From an uncultured Eubacteriales bacterium (GTDB taxonomy: Bacteria > Bacillota > Clostridia > Oscillospirales > Acutalibacteraceae): a DNA stretch of 5,340 nt. A program made the translations under genes and the position numbers. Shown piece by piece: positions 1 through 4,605 of the stretch. Under the pieces are notes generated by a model, which was not told the origin of the DNA, did no database searches, and saw nothing but the letters and a program-made list of their open reading frames with translations. Every line of letters begins with the position of its first letter. Position 1 is the stretch's first letter. The DNA is taken from contig ONNU01000316.1 of the NCBI GenBank assembly GCA_900319255.1, positions 1 through 5,340 of the forward strand, read 5' to 3'.

Positions 1-25
1 AAGAGGGGGGCGCAGCCCCCCTCTT
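1..25. terminator. Strong GC-rich hairpin, possible bidirectional terminator
   Basis: Positions 1-11 are perfectly complementary to 15-25, giving an 11-bp stem (AAGAGGGGGGC) with the three-base loop GCA. The A-rich start and T-rich end make it nearly symmetric, so it could end transcripts from either side. It lies about 265 nt beyond the aminopeptidase stop codon and could be that gene's distal terminator. Neither flank shows a clear run of T: the plus side continues GTGGTTCTCC, and the minus side leaves the window. Termination is therefore inferred from the stem alone. Confidence 0.45.
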
Positions 26-45
26 GTGGTTCTCCTCTTTTGTCC

Positions 46-64
46 GCAGCGGCTTTGCCGCTGC
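46..64. repeat. Hairpin of repeat copy 1, TTT loop
   Basis: Positions 46-53 pair perfectly with 57-64 (GCAGCGGC/GCCGCTGC) around the loop TTT. No T-run follows on either strand, so a simple intrinsic terminator is unlikely. The equivalent hairpin in copy 2 has the reverse-complement loop. Confidence 0.8.
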
Positions 65-122
65 CCCGGAAGAAGTCAGCGGTTAATAGAAGCCAGGGAA
101 TAAAGAATAACTCCCGAATCTG

Positions 123-172
123 TGTTTTACTTTAATGCACCGGGGCATACTTTATTAGTGTTTCTACTTTTG
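123..172. repeat. 50-bp lead-in repeat, copy A
   Basis: This 50-bp segment aligns without gaps to 2641-2690 at 38 of 50 positions. The best conserved part includes ATTAGT and TTTCT near its right half. It directly precedes the hairpin core of repeat unit 2. Mismatches fall on all three codon positions in the one frame open in both copies, so protein-level selection is not evident. Confidence 0.65.
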
Positions 173-175
173 TCC

Positions 176-194
176 GCAGCGGCAAAGCCGCTGC
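176..194. repeat. Hairpin of repeat copy 2, AAA loop (inverted relative to copy 1)
   Basis: Positions 176-183 pair perfectly with 187-194 around the loop AAA. The whole 19-mer is the exact reverse complement of the copy 1 hairpin at 46-64, while the sequence on both sides stays in direct orientation. The segment has therefore been flipped in one copy. On the aminopeptidase strand it lies about 95 nt past the stop codon and could protect the 3' end of that mRNA. Confidence 0.8.
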
Positions 195-290
195 CCCGGA
201 AGAAGTCAGCGGTCATCAGAAGCCAGGGTAAAAAGAATAAACCCAGAATCTGTTTTTCCGCAGTTCCTTTTATTTTTCTGATTTGTTCCC

Positions 291-1706
291 TTACTCTGCC
301 CTGTAAAACTCAAAAAGCGCTCTGTATGTCATATATACATCGAGCTTTGAAACGACCTCCATGGGCGCGTGCATTGAAAGTACAGGTACTCCCAGATCGA
401 CAACATCAGCATTGTAATTGGCAACAAACTTTGCAATGGTTCCGCCGCCGCCGCCGTCAACCTTGCCAAGCTCGCCGGTCTGCCATAGTACCCCGGCATC
501 GTCAAGTATCCTTCTCACCTTTGCCATGTATTCGGCGCTGGCATCTGAGGTGGAGTATTTTCCGCCGCTGCCTGTGTATTTGGTGATTACTGCGCCGTTG
601 TTGATGAAGCTGGAATTGTTCGCCTCAAAGGCACTGGCATAGGTGGGATCGTATGCAGCGTTGACATCGGCTGAAAGACAGGTGCTTTTCCTGAGAACGT
701 GCCTTGCCTGCTCGCCGTCTGCCTGGGCAAGATCTGCAATGAAGTCTGCAAGGAAGGTGGATTTCATGCCGGTGTTGCCGTCGCTGCCGATCTCTTCTCT
801 GTCGGTGAGAACGGTAATGACGGTGCTGTCGGGCATTTCTGTGTCAAGGGCAGCCATGAGCGCAGGATATGCGCAGACCTTATCATCGTGGCCGTATGCG
901 CCGATCATGCTTCTGTCAAAGCCCAGATCCCTTGCCTTGAGCGCAGGTACCATGTGAAGATCAGCTGAAAGGAAATCCTCCTCTGCAAAGCCGTATTTTT
1001 CAAAAAGGATGCTGAGAACATTCAGCTTTACACTTTCGCTTTCCTCGTCCTCGTTAAAGGGTCGGCTTGCAACAAGAACATTCAGATGCTCGCCGTTGAA
1101 TGCCTTTGTCATTACCTGGGACATCTGCTCAACAGCAAGATGGGGGAGAAGGTCGGTCACGCAGAAGCAGGGATCGCTTTCATCCTCGCCGATGGTTACT
1201 GTGATATTGCTGCCGTTTTTCAGCGCAACTACACCGTGAAGCGCAAGAGGAATTGTCGGCCACTGATATTTTTTGATACCGCCGTAGTAATGAGTCTTGA
1301 AAAGAGCAAGATCGTTTGCTTCGTACAGCGGTTTCGGCTTGAGATCAAGTCTCGGGGAATCAATGTGGGCAATGCCCAGCCTTACGCCGTTATGTGTGCC
1401 GTTTTTGCCAATAACAGCCAGCATGACAGCCTTTCCTCTGTTATTGACATAGACCTTATCCCCCGGCTCATAGGTCATTGTGTGGTCGTACTCGGTAAAG
1501 CCTGCATTCTGCGCAGCCTCGATGGCATAGATCACAGCCTCACGCTCGATCTTTGCATGGTCAAGGAAATTCTTGTATTCCTCGCAGAATTCATCAGCTC
1601 TTATAATATCGTCAGAGCTGACCTTACGGCAGCCGTTTTTTTTGTTGATAAAAAGCTTTTCTTTAAGCTGAGCTGCCTGACTTTTTTCTTTTGCTTCGTT
1701 CTCCAT
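291..1706 (-). CDS. apeA: M18 family zinc aminopeptidase (ApeA-like)
   Basis: This 471-residue protein is a cytoplasmic metalloaminopeptidase of peptidase family M18, which forms large oligomers and trims N-terminal residues, often acidic ones, from peptides. All expected metal and catalytic residues are visible: His114 and Asp116 in GIAHIDSP, the bridging Asp in GHDDKV (Asp274 or Asp275), Glu304-Glu305 in TDREEIGSDGNTG, Asp347 in SADVNAAYDP and His446 in SMHAPMEV. The glycine run DGGGGGTIAKF (417-427) is in the usual place. The length and the DREEIGS motif fit the ApeA subgroup better than the shorter ApeB, so the symbol is tentative. The ATG follows AGGAAGAAG by six bases, which supports this start. 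No signal peptide is seen. Substrate preference cannot be read from the sequence. The gene appears monocistronic, with its own promoter. Confidence 0.95.
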   Translation of the reverse strand: MENEAKEKSQAAQLKEKLFINKKNGCRKVSSDDIIRADEFCEEYKNFLDHAKIEREAVIYAIEAAQNAGFTEYDHTMTYEPGDKVYVNNRGKAVMLAVIGKNGTHNGVRLGIAHIDSPRLDLKPKPLYEANDLALFKTHYYGGIKKYQWPTIPLALHGVVALKNGSNITVTIGEDESDPCFCVTDLLPHLAVEQMSQVMTKAFNGEHLNVLVASRPFNEDEESESVKLNVLSILFEKYGFAEEDFLSADLHMVPALKARDLGFDRSMIGAYGHDDKVCAYPALMAALDTEMPDSTVITVLTDREEIGSDGNTGMKSTFLADFIADLAQADGEQARHVLRKSTCLSADVNAAYDPTYASAFEANNSSFINNGAVITKYTGSGGKYSTSDASAEYMAKVRRILDDAGVLWQTGELGKVDGGGGGTIAKFVANYNADVVDLGVPVLSMHAPMEVVSKLDVYMTYRALFEFYRAE

Positions 1707-1712
1707 AATAAA

Positions 1713-1720
1713 CTTCTTCC
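1713..1720 (-). promoter_or_regulatory. Ribosome binding site of the M18 aminopeptidase
   Basis: The minus strand reads AAGGAAGAAG followed by TTTATT and the ATG. This purine-rich site is well spaced and supports the start at 1706. Confidence 0.6.
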
Positions 1721-1754
1721 TTTCGTTTTGAATATTAATGATGTAGATTTCAGT

Positions 1755-1760
1755 ATTATA
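1755..1760 (-). promoter_or_regulatory. Candidate -10 box for the aminopeptidase gene
   Basis: A perfect TATAAT is read on the minus strand 48 nt before the start codon, which would give a leader of about 40 nt. No good -35 hexamer is found 16-18 bases upstream (for example CTCAGA at 17). The call rests on the -10 box and its position in a 133-nt spacer. The heptamer repeat lies just upstream of the promoter. Confidence 0.4.
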
Positions 1761-1796
1761 TTGACCTTTTCTCCTGCTCTGAGCTAACGATTATTA

Positions 1797-1845
1797 ACTA
1801 TAAACTAATCACTAACCACTATAAACCAATAACTATAAACTATTT
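1797..1845. repeat. Heptanucleotide tandem repeat, seven units
   Basis: Forty-nine bases divide into seven 7-bp units. Three are exactly ACTATAA (1797-1803, 1818-1824, 1832-1838). The other four start AC and differ from it at two or three bases. A weaker eighth unit may precede it at 1790-1796. The repeat covers the stop codon (1840-1842) and last Lys codon of the lytic transglycosylase and runs toward the aminopeptidase promoter. On the coding strand it reads as repeats of TTATAGT. Confidence 0.75.
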
Positions 1846-2550
1846 CAAATACTTCTTTGTTTCCTCATCGGCAGTATCGCTGCTGATAACGCCGTTGTCG
1901 ATATCCTCATAGAGCTTTTCAAAGATATTCTTGTTCTGGGCTACTCTTTTGCGGTATTCCTCAGTTTCCTCAACGGGGCAGTATTTCAGGGTTTTGCCGT
2001 CGTCGGAATAATCCTTGTTTTCAAGCCAGCCGTCAACATTGCCGGGACCTGCGTTATATGCAGCGACAGCGGTGTCCTCAACTCCGTCATAGCGTTCAAG
2101 CAGCATGGAAAGCAGATGGGTTCCGTAGTCAATATTGATCTCCGGGTTGACAAGATCACCGACGGTATAGTCCTTGTAGGAATCGTCAACGTAATAGGTC
2201 TGGATCCATTCAAAGCTTTCCGGCATGATCTGCATAAGACCTATCGCCCCCACAGGAGATACAGCGTTGGGATCGAAATTGCTTTCGGTTTTTATAACGC
2301 CGTAGATCAGATATTTGTCTACGTTATATTTGTTTGCCGCCTGCTCTACTTCTGCCTGATAAATGAGCGGGTAGGTGTTATATACATATTTGTCATGGGC
2401 AGTTTTAAGCCCGATGGCTGCGCCGAATACCCCTAAGATCATCAGCACAAGACACAGACTGACCATGAAAGCCTTTCTGCGCTTACTGACCTTTCCGGGA
2501 ACCTTTGTTTCTCGTACAGGGATGGTTTTTGTGTTTTTCCTTTTCAACAC
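1840..2550 (-). CDS. Membrane-anchored GH23 lytic transglycosylase (Slt-like)
   Basis: This protein cleaves the MurNAc-GlcNAc bond of peptidoglycan, forming 1,6-anhydro ends, during wall growth or turnover. Numbered from the GTG (236 residues), it has a basic cytoplasmic head (1-26), one transmembrane helix (about 27-48) and an extracytoplasmic GH23 domain (about 60-215). The domain shows catalytic Glu89 in KTESNFDPNAVS, then GAIGLMQIMP (101-110) and AYNAGPGNV (164-172), the three hallmark Slt motifs. An ATG at 2610 gives a 20-residue longer ORF but has no ribosome binding site. AAGGAGG at 2556-2562 sits five bases before the GTG at 2550 and eight before the next codon, TTG, so one of those two is the likely start. 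In many clostridia this gene directly follows coaE; here a 402-nt spacer intervenes. Confidence 0.93.
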   Translation of the reverse strand: MLKRKNTKTIPVRETKVPGKVSKRRKAFMVSLCLVLMILGVFGAAIGLKTAHDKYVYNTYPLIYQAEVEQAANKYNVDKYLIYGVIKTESNFDPNAVSPVGAIGLMQIMPESFEWIQTYYVDDSYKDYTVGDLVNPEINIDYGTHLLSMLLERYDGVEDTAVAAYNAGPGNVDGWLENKDYSDDGKTLKYCPVEETEEYRKRVAQNKNIFEKLYEDIDNGVISSDTADEETKKYLK

Positions 2551-2555
2551 CTTCG

Positions 2556-2562
2556 CCTCCTT
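2556..2562 (-). promoter_or_regulatory. Consensus ribosome binding site that sets the transglycosylase start
   Basis: AAGGAGG on the minus strand is a full Shine-Dalgarno match inside the longest ORF. It is five bases from GTG (2550) and eight from TTG (2547). It argues that residues encoded by 2551-2610 are not translated. Confidence 0.75.
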
Positions 2563-2575
2563 TTTATTTTCTGGA

Positions 2576-2604
2576 GCTATAACTGATTCCTGAATCCGTG
2601 AAAA
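2576..2604 (-). promoter_or_regulatory. Weak candidate promoter for the transglycosylase
   Basis: On the minus strand TTTTCA (2599-2604) and TATAGC (2576-2581) are separated by exactly 17 bases; each matches its consensus at four of six bases. A transcript from here would start just ahead of the AAGGAGG site. It overlaps the inverted-repeat end of the putative inserted element, which may therefore have supplied the promoter. Matches of this quality also arise by chance in AT-rich DNA. Confidence 0.25.
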
Positions 2605-2640
2605 TGACATCTATGATGCATACTGACAGAGTGGGTCAGC

Positions 2641-2690
2641 TGTTCCACTTTCATGCCCTGAGTCATGCTTCATTAGTATTTCTGCTTTGG
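2641..2690. repeat. 50-bp lead-in repeat, copy B
   Basis: It matches 123-172 at 38 of 50 positions without gaps, in the same plus-strand orientation. In contrast to copy A it is followed by a different structured sequence (2691-2790), so the lead-in is shared while the downstream module is exchanged. Confidence 0.65.
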
Positions 2691-2695
2691 TTAGT

Positions 2696-2741
2696 CAAAA
2701 GGTGGAAACCACAAGGGGTGTCCTCCTTTTGCAATCCCCTT
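2696..2741. repeat. Interleaved inverted repeats, possible pseudoknot
   Basis: CAAAAGG (2696-2702) is complementary to CCTTTTG (2725-2731). AAGGGG (2713-2718) is complementary to CCCCTT (2736-2741). The order is a-b-a'-b', the topology of an H-type pseudoknot or of two mutually exclusive hairpins. A small GTGG-AAA-CCAC hairpin (2702-2712) sits between the first arms and shares one base with the first. Whether it is transcribed is unknown. Confidence 0.35.
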
Positions 2742-2763
2742 TCCTTATCCCCCGTAGCAAGCC

Positions 2764-2783
2764 GAGCTTTAGCGGCTAAGCTC
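2764..2783. repeat. Imperfect hairpin at the end of the lead-in B module
   Basis: GAGCTTTAG (2764-2772) pairs with CTAAGCTC (2776-2783) around CGG, an 8-bp stem with one bulged T. No T-run follows on the plus strand (TGGTAGTG) or on the minus strand (GGCTTGC), so it is not a standard terminator. Confidence 0.45.
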
Positions 2784-2812
2784 TGGTAGTGTTTGATTAT
2801 TTACAAAAGTGG

Positions 2813-2822
2813 TAAGCGCTTA
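2813..2822. repeat. 10-bp perfect palindrome TAAGCGCTTA
   Basis: A self-complementary 10-mer lies in the spacer about 260 bp upstream of the transglycosylase start. It could be a protein binding site or part of the inserted element. It is not a clean CcpA cre site: the match needs an inserted base. Confidence 0.25.
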
Positions 2823-2908
2823 GTTTCTTGATCAGGATAAGTAAGCAAATGGATGAGGGACTGAAAAATCACATGGATACAATAGTTTTTATTGATTTTC
2901 ACCATTGA

Positions 2909-2936
2909 GTTTTACGGATTCAGGTAAATGTAAAAC
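2909..2936. repeat. AT-rich inverted repeat downstream of coaE
   Basis: GTTTTAC (2909-2915) is complementary to GTAAAAC (2930-2936), a 7-bp stem with a 14-base loop that contains most of the right-hand inverted repeat ACGGATTCAGG. It begins 17 nt past the coaE stop. No T-run follows on the minus strand, so it is at best a weak terminator. Confidence 0.3.
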
Positions 2937-2952
2937 CCGGGAAATTCTGTGT

Positions 2953-3555
2953 TTATGCGGTGAAAAAGATCCCCCTCGCTGCTTTTTCCACTTCCTCAAG
3001 ACTAAGGGAACCGTCAATTATATATCGGCAGTTCTCTTTGAAAAACTCTTCGCTGTGCTGAGCCTTCATCCGCAGCAGGGCTTCTTCACGGGTTATGCCG
3101 TCACGCTCCATTATGCGCCGCAGTCTCACCTCTTCGGGGGCTGTGACCGCTGCAATGATATCGCAAAGCTTATTACCTCCGCTTTCAAAAAGCTGGGGCG
3201 CGTCAAAGATAACGGTATCAGCGCCGCTTTCCGAAAGCTCAGCGATTCGCTGCTTTGTTTTTCCGATTATGTAGGGATGGGTCACGGAATTGAGAAGAGC
3301 CGTTTTTTCCTTGCTTGAAAAAGCCCTTTTCGCCAGGAGCTTTCTGTTGAGGGAGCCGTCGGGGAAAAGAATGTCCTCCCCGAAAGCCTCAGCAAGCCGG
3401 GTCAGACATTCGCTTCCGGCGCTCATTATCTCTCTTGCTATGCTGTCGGCATTAATTACCGGTATGCCCATTTTTTTCGCAAAGCCGCAGACGGTGCTTT
3501 TTCCTGCGCCGGTCTGACCTGTAAGTCCTATGACAATAGTTTTTTTCATGCTCAT
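2953..3555 (-). CDS. coaE: Dephospho-CoA kinase
   Basis: CoaE phosphorylates the 3'-OH of the ribose of dephospho-CoA with ATP, the final step of CoA synthesis, in the cytoplasm. The 200 residues match the usual length. The P-loop is GQTGAGKST (13-21), a variant of the common GGIGSGKST. Asp37 in INADSIAREI, HPYI (93-96) and the FDAPQLFESG segment (117-126, usually DxPLLFE) follow. The lid region has RLRRIMERDGIT (144-155), with Arg151, and RMKAQ (162-166). The ATG at 3555 overlaps the TGA of the upstream ywlC gene as ATGA, indicating translational coupling. A second ATG six bases on (3549) is also possible and costs only two residues. GGTGAAG just upstream is a modest ribosome binding site. 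Confidence 0.95.
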   Translation of the reverse strand: MSMKKTIVIGLTGQTGAGKSTVCGFAKKMGIPVINADSIAREIMSAGSECLTRLAEAFGEDILFPDGSLNRKLLAKRAFSSKEKTALLNSVTHPYIIGKTKQRIAELSESGADTVIFDAPQLFESGGNKLCDIIAAVTAPEEVRLRRIMERDGITREEALLRMKAQHSEEFFKENCRYIIDGSLSLEEVEKAARGIFFTA

Positions 3556-4559
3556 AGCTTCACCGTTTTAAAGCCGGCGGCTCTGATCACTCTGTTATAT
3601 ACCGCAAGCCCTACGCCGCTGGTTTCGGGACAATGGGCATATACACGGGTGCAGCCCTTTTCATCCGCTTCTCTGAGGGAAGAAAAAAGGTTATGGGCAT
3701 ATGCTGTATAATCTCCCTTTTCACCGATGGGCAGACAGATACAGTCAAGCCTGTCCTGCTGTCCATTATAGCATAAAGCGGCGGTTCTGTCATCACCGGT
3801 TTCATTTATATATTTTTCAAAGGCTTCATCATCTCCGTCAAGCAGGATAACCTCTGCCTTCGGGGAATAATGCTTGTATTTCATTCCGGGGCTTGCAGCC
3901 TGCTGACCTTCCTCAAGGGGGTTGGTCACAGCCTTGTCTATCTCGATATGACCTATGACCTTTTCGATCTGCTCTGCGGTTATCCCCCCCGGACGGAGTA
4001 TTCTCGGGGGTTCACAGGCAAGGGTTATTACCGTTGATTCAACCCCCACAAGACAGTCGCCGCCGTCTATTATTGCGTCTATCCTGCCGTTCATATCGCT
4101 GATGACATGAGCGGCGGTGGTGGGGCTGGGGCTGCCTGAAAGATTAGCCGACGGTGCAGCCAGGGGACATGAGGCGGCGATAAGCTTCTTCGCAACAGGA
4201 TGGGACGGAAAGCGCACAGCTACTGTATCAAGCCCGGCGCTGACCTCGATAGGGATATTATCGGACTTGGGAAGTATTATCGTAAGCGGACCCGGCCAGA
4301 AGCTTTCGGCAAGAGCGCGGGCTTTTTCGGGAAATTCCCTTACGATGGAGCCTATCTGATCGAGGGAGGAGATATGGACGATAAGCGGGTTGTCCATAGG
4401 TCTGCCCTTGGCTTTGAAAATGGAAGCCACAGCTTCTCCGTTGAAGGCGTCAGCCGCAAGCCCGTAAACGGTTTCCGTAGGCATAGCGACAAGACCGCCT
4501 TTTTTTATTATCTGAGCCGCCTGATCTGTCTGATCTGCGGTAAGTATCAGGGTTTTCAT
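3552..4559 (-). CDS. ywlC: Threonylcarbamoyl-AMP synthase, two-domain Sua5/YwlC type
   Basis: This enzyme makes threonylcarbamoyl-AMP from threonine, bicarbonate and ATP, the first step of the t6A37 modification of ANN-decoding tRNAs; TsaB, TsaD and TsaE then transfer the group. The 335 residues comprise a YrdC domain (about 5-205) with PTETVYGLAADA (27-38), KGRP (51-54), PSANLSG (136-142), ESTV (174-177) and RPGGIT (189-194). The conserved linker SPGMKYKHYSP (223-233) leads into the C-terminal Sua5 domain (about 234-335), absent from short TsaC/YrdC proteins. An upstream ATG (4604) would add 15 residues but lacks a ribosome binding site. The ATG at 4559 follows AAAGGA by seven bases and gives the family-typical MKT start, so it is preferred. 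It lies 46 nt behind the upstream membrane gene and overlaps coaE by four bases. Confidence 0.95.
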   Translation of the reverse strand: MKTLILTADQTDQAAQIIKKGGLVAMPTETVYGLAADAFNGEAVASIFKAKGRPMDNPLIVHISSLDQIGSIVREFPEKARALAESFWPGPLTIILPKSDNIPIEVSAGLDTVAVRFPSHPVAKKLIAASCPLAAPSANLSGSPSPTTAAHVISDMNGRIDAIIDGGDCLVGVESTVITLACEPPRILRPGGITAEQIEKVIGHIEIDKAVTNPLEEGQQAASPGMKYKHYSPKAEVILLDGDDEAFEKYINETGDDRTAALCYNGQQDRLDCICLPIGEKGDYTAYAHNLFSSLREADEKGCTRVYAHCPETSGVGLAVYNRVIRAAGFKTVKL

Positions 4560-4566
4560 CAAACTA

Positions 4567-4572
4567 TCCTTT
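4567..4572 (-). promoter_or_regulatory. Ribosome binding site that decides the ywlC start
   Basis: AAAGGA on the minus strand, seven bases before the ATG at 4559. The competing ATG at 4604 sits one base after the upstream stop codon with no comparable site, so it could be used only by reinitiation. Confidence 0.55.
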
Positions 4573-4605
4573 CTTTTGGCAATAGCGGGGGACAGGGAGG
4601 TCATA

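Larger units (their letters stand above)
25..253. repeat. Tandem array of two ~130-bp structured repeat units
   Basis: This gene-free stretch is largely filled by two direct copies with a 130-bp period. The core of copy 1 (37-122) and copy 2 (167-252) agree at 75 of 86 positions without gaps. Unit 2 starts with a 50-bp lead-in (123-172); unit 1 seems to keep only the end of one (about 25-42, similar to 156-172 with a one-base indel). Each core holds an 8-bp hairpin and a second weaker stem. A third lead-in seems to begin at 253 but dissolves before the aminopeptidase 3' end. No coding frame is convincing. It resembles an interspersed palindromic repeat family rather than a gene; the family name is unknown to me. 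Confidence 0.75.
2589..2924. mobile_element. Putative 336-bp MITE-like element between coaE and the transglycosylase gene
   Basis: An 11-bp perfect inverted repeat bounds this segment: CCTGAATCCGT at 2589-2599 and ACGGATTCAGG at 2914-2924. Pairing extends through AAAA if one base is skipped. Inside are a 50-bp lead-in shared with 123-172, several foldable inverted repeats and a 10-bp palindrome, but no credible gene. Removing it would leave about 66 nt between coaE and the transglycosylase, an ordinary operon gap. Against the idea, no target-site duplication is visible and 11 bp is short. The whole 402-nt non-coding gap (2551-2952) is otherwise only this element plus short flanks. Confidence 0.35.

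Noticed and set aside
37..252. Tandem repeats as a CRISPR array
   Set aside because: There are only two copies, the unit is about 130 bp and diverged by 13 percent, and no unique spacers of regular size or cas genes are present.
441..457. GCC-type triplet run as a possible unstable microsatellite
   Set aside because: On the minus strand it encodes the run of five glycines in DGGGGGTIA, a segment typical of M18 enzymes, so it is explained by protein function.
122..586. Plus-strand ORF starting in the repeat array and running into the aminopeptidase 3' end
   Set aside because: Its beginning is repeat sequence and its end is the complement of the aminopeptidase gene. Changes between lead-in copies fall at all codon positions, giving no sign of protein selection.
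1086..1787. A 233-codon plus-strand ORF antisense to the aminopeptidase gene
   Set aside because: It lies opposite a clear M18 coding frame with every catalytic motif, and its product shows no recognisable domain. Long antisense ORFs are a common by-product of codon bias on the true strand.
2598..2789. A 63-codon plus-strand ORF over the lead-in B module
   Set aside because: It shares a short similar peptide (around LVFLL) with the repeat at 146-172, but this follows from the shared DNA repeat. It has no ribosome binding site and its other residues reflect palindromic DNA.
2813..2822. TAAGCGCTTA palindrome as a CcpA cre operator
   Set aside because: The best alignment to the cre consensus needs an inserted base and lacks the closing CA, and the site is about 260 bp from the nearest start codon.
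3984..3990. Run of seven C as a possible phase-variation tract in ywlC
   Set aside because: It encodes part of the conserved RPGGIT motif of a housekeeping enzyme; seven bases is short for programmed slippage and the frame is intact.
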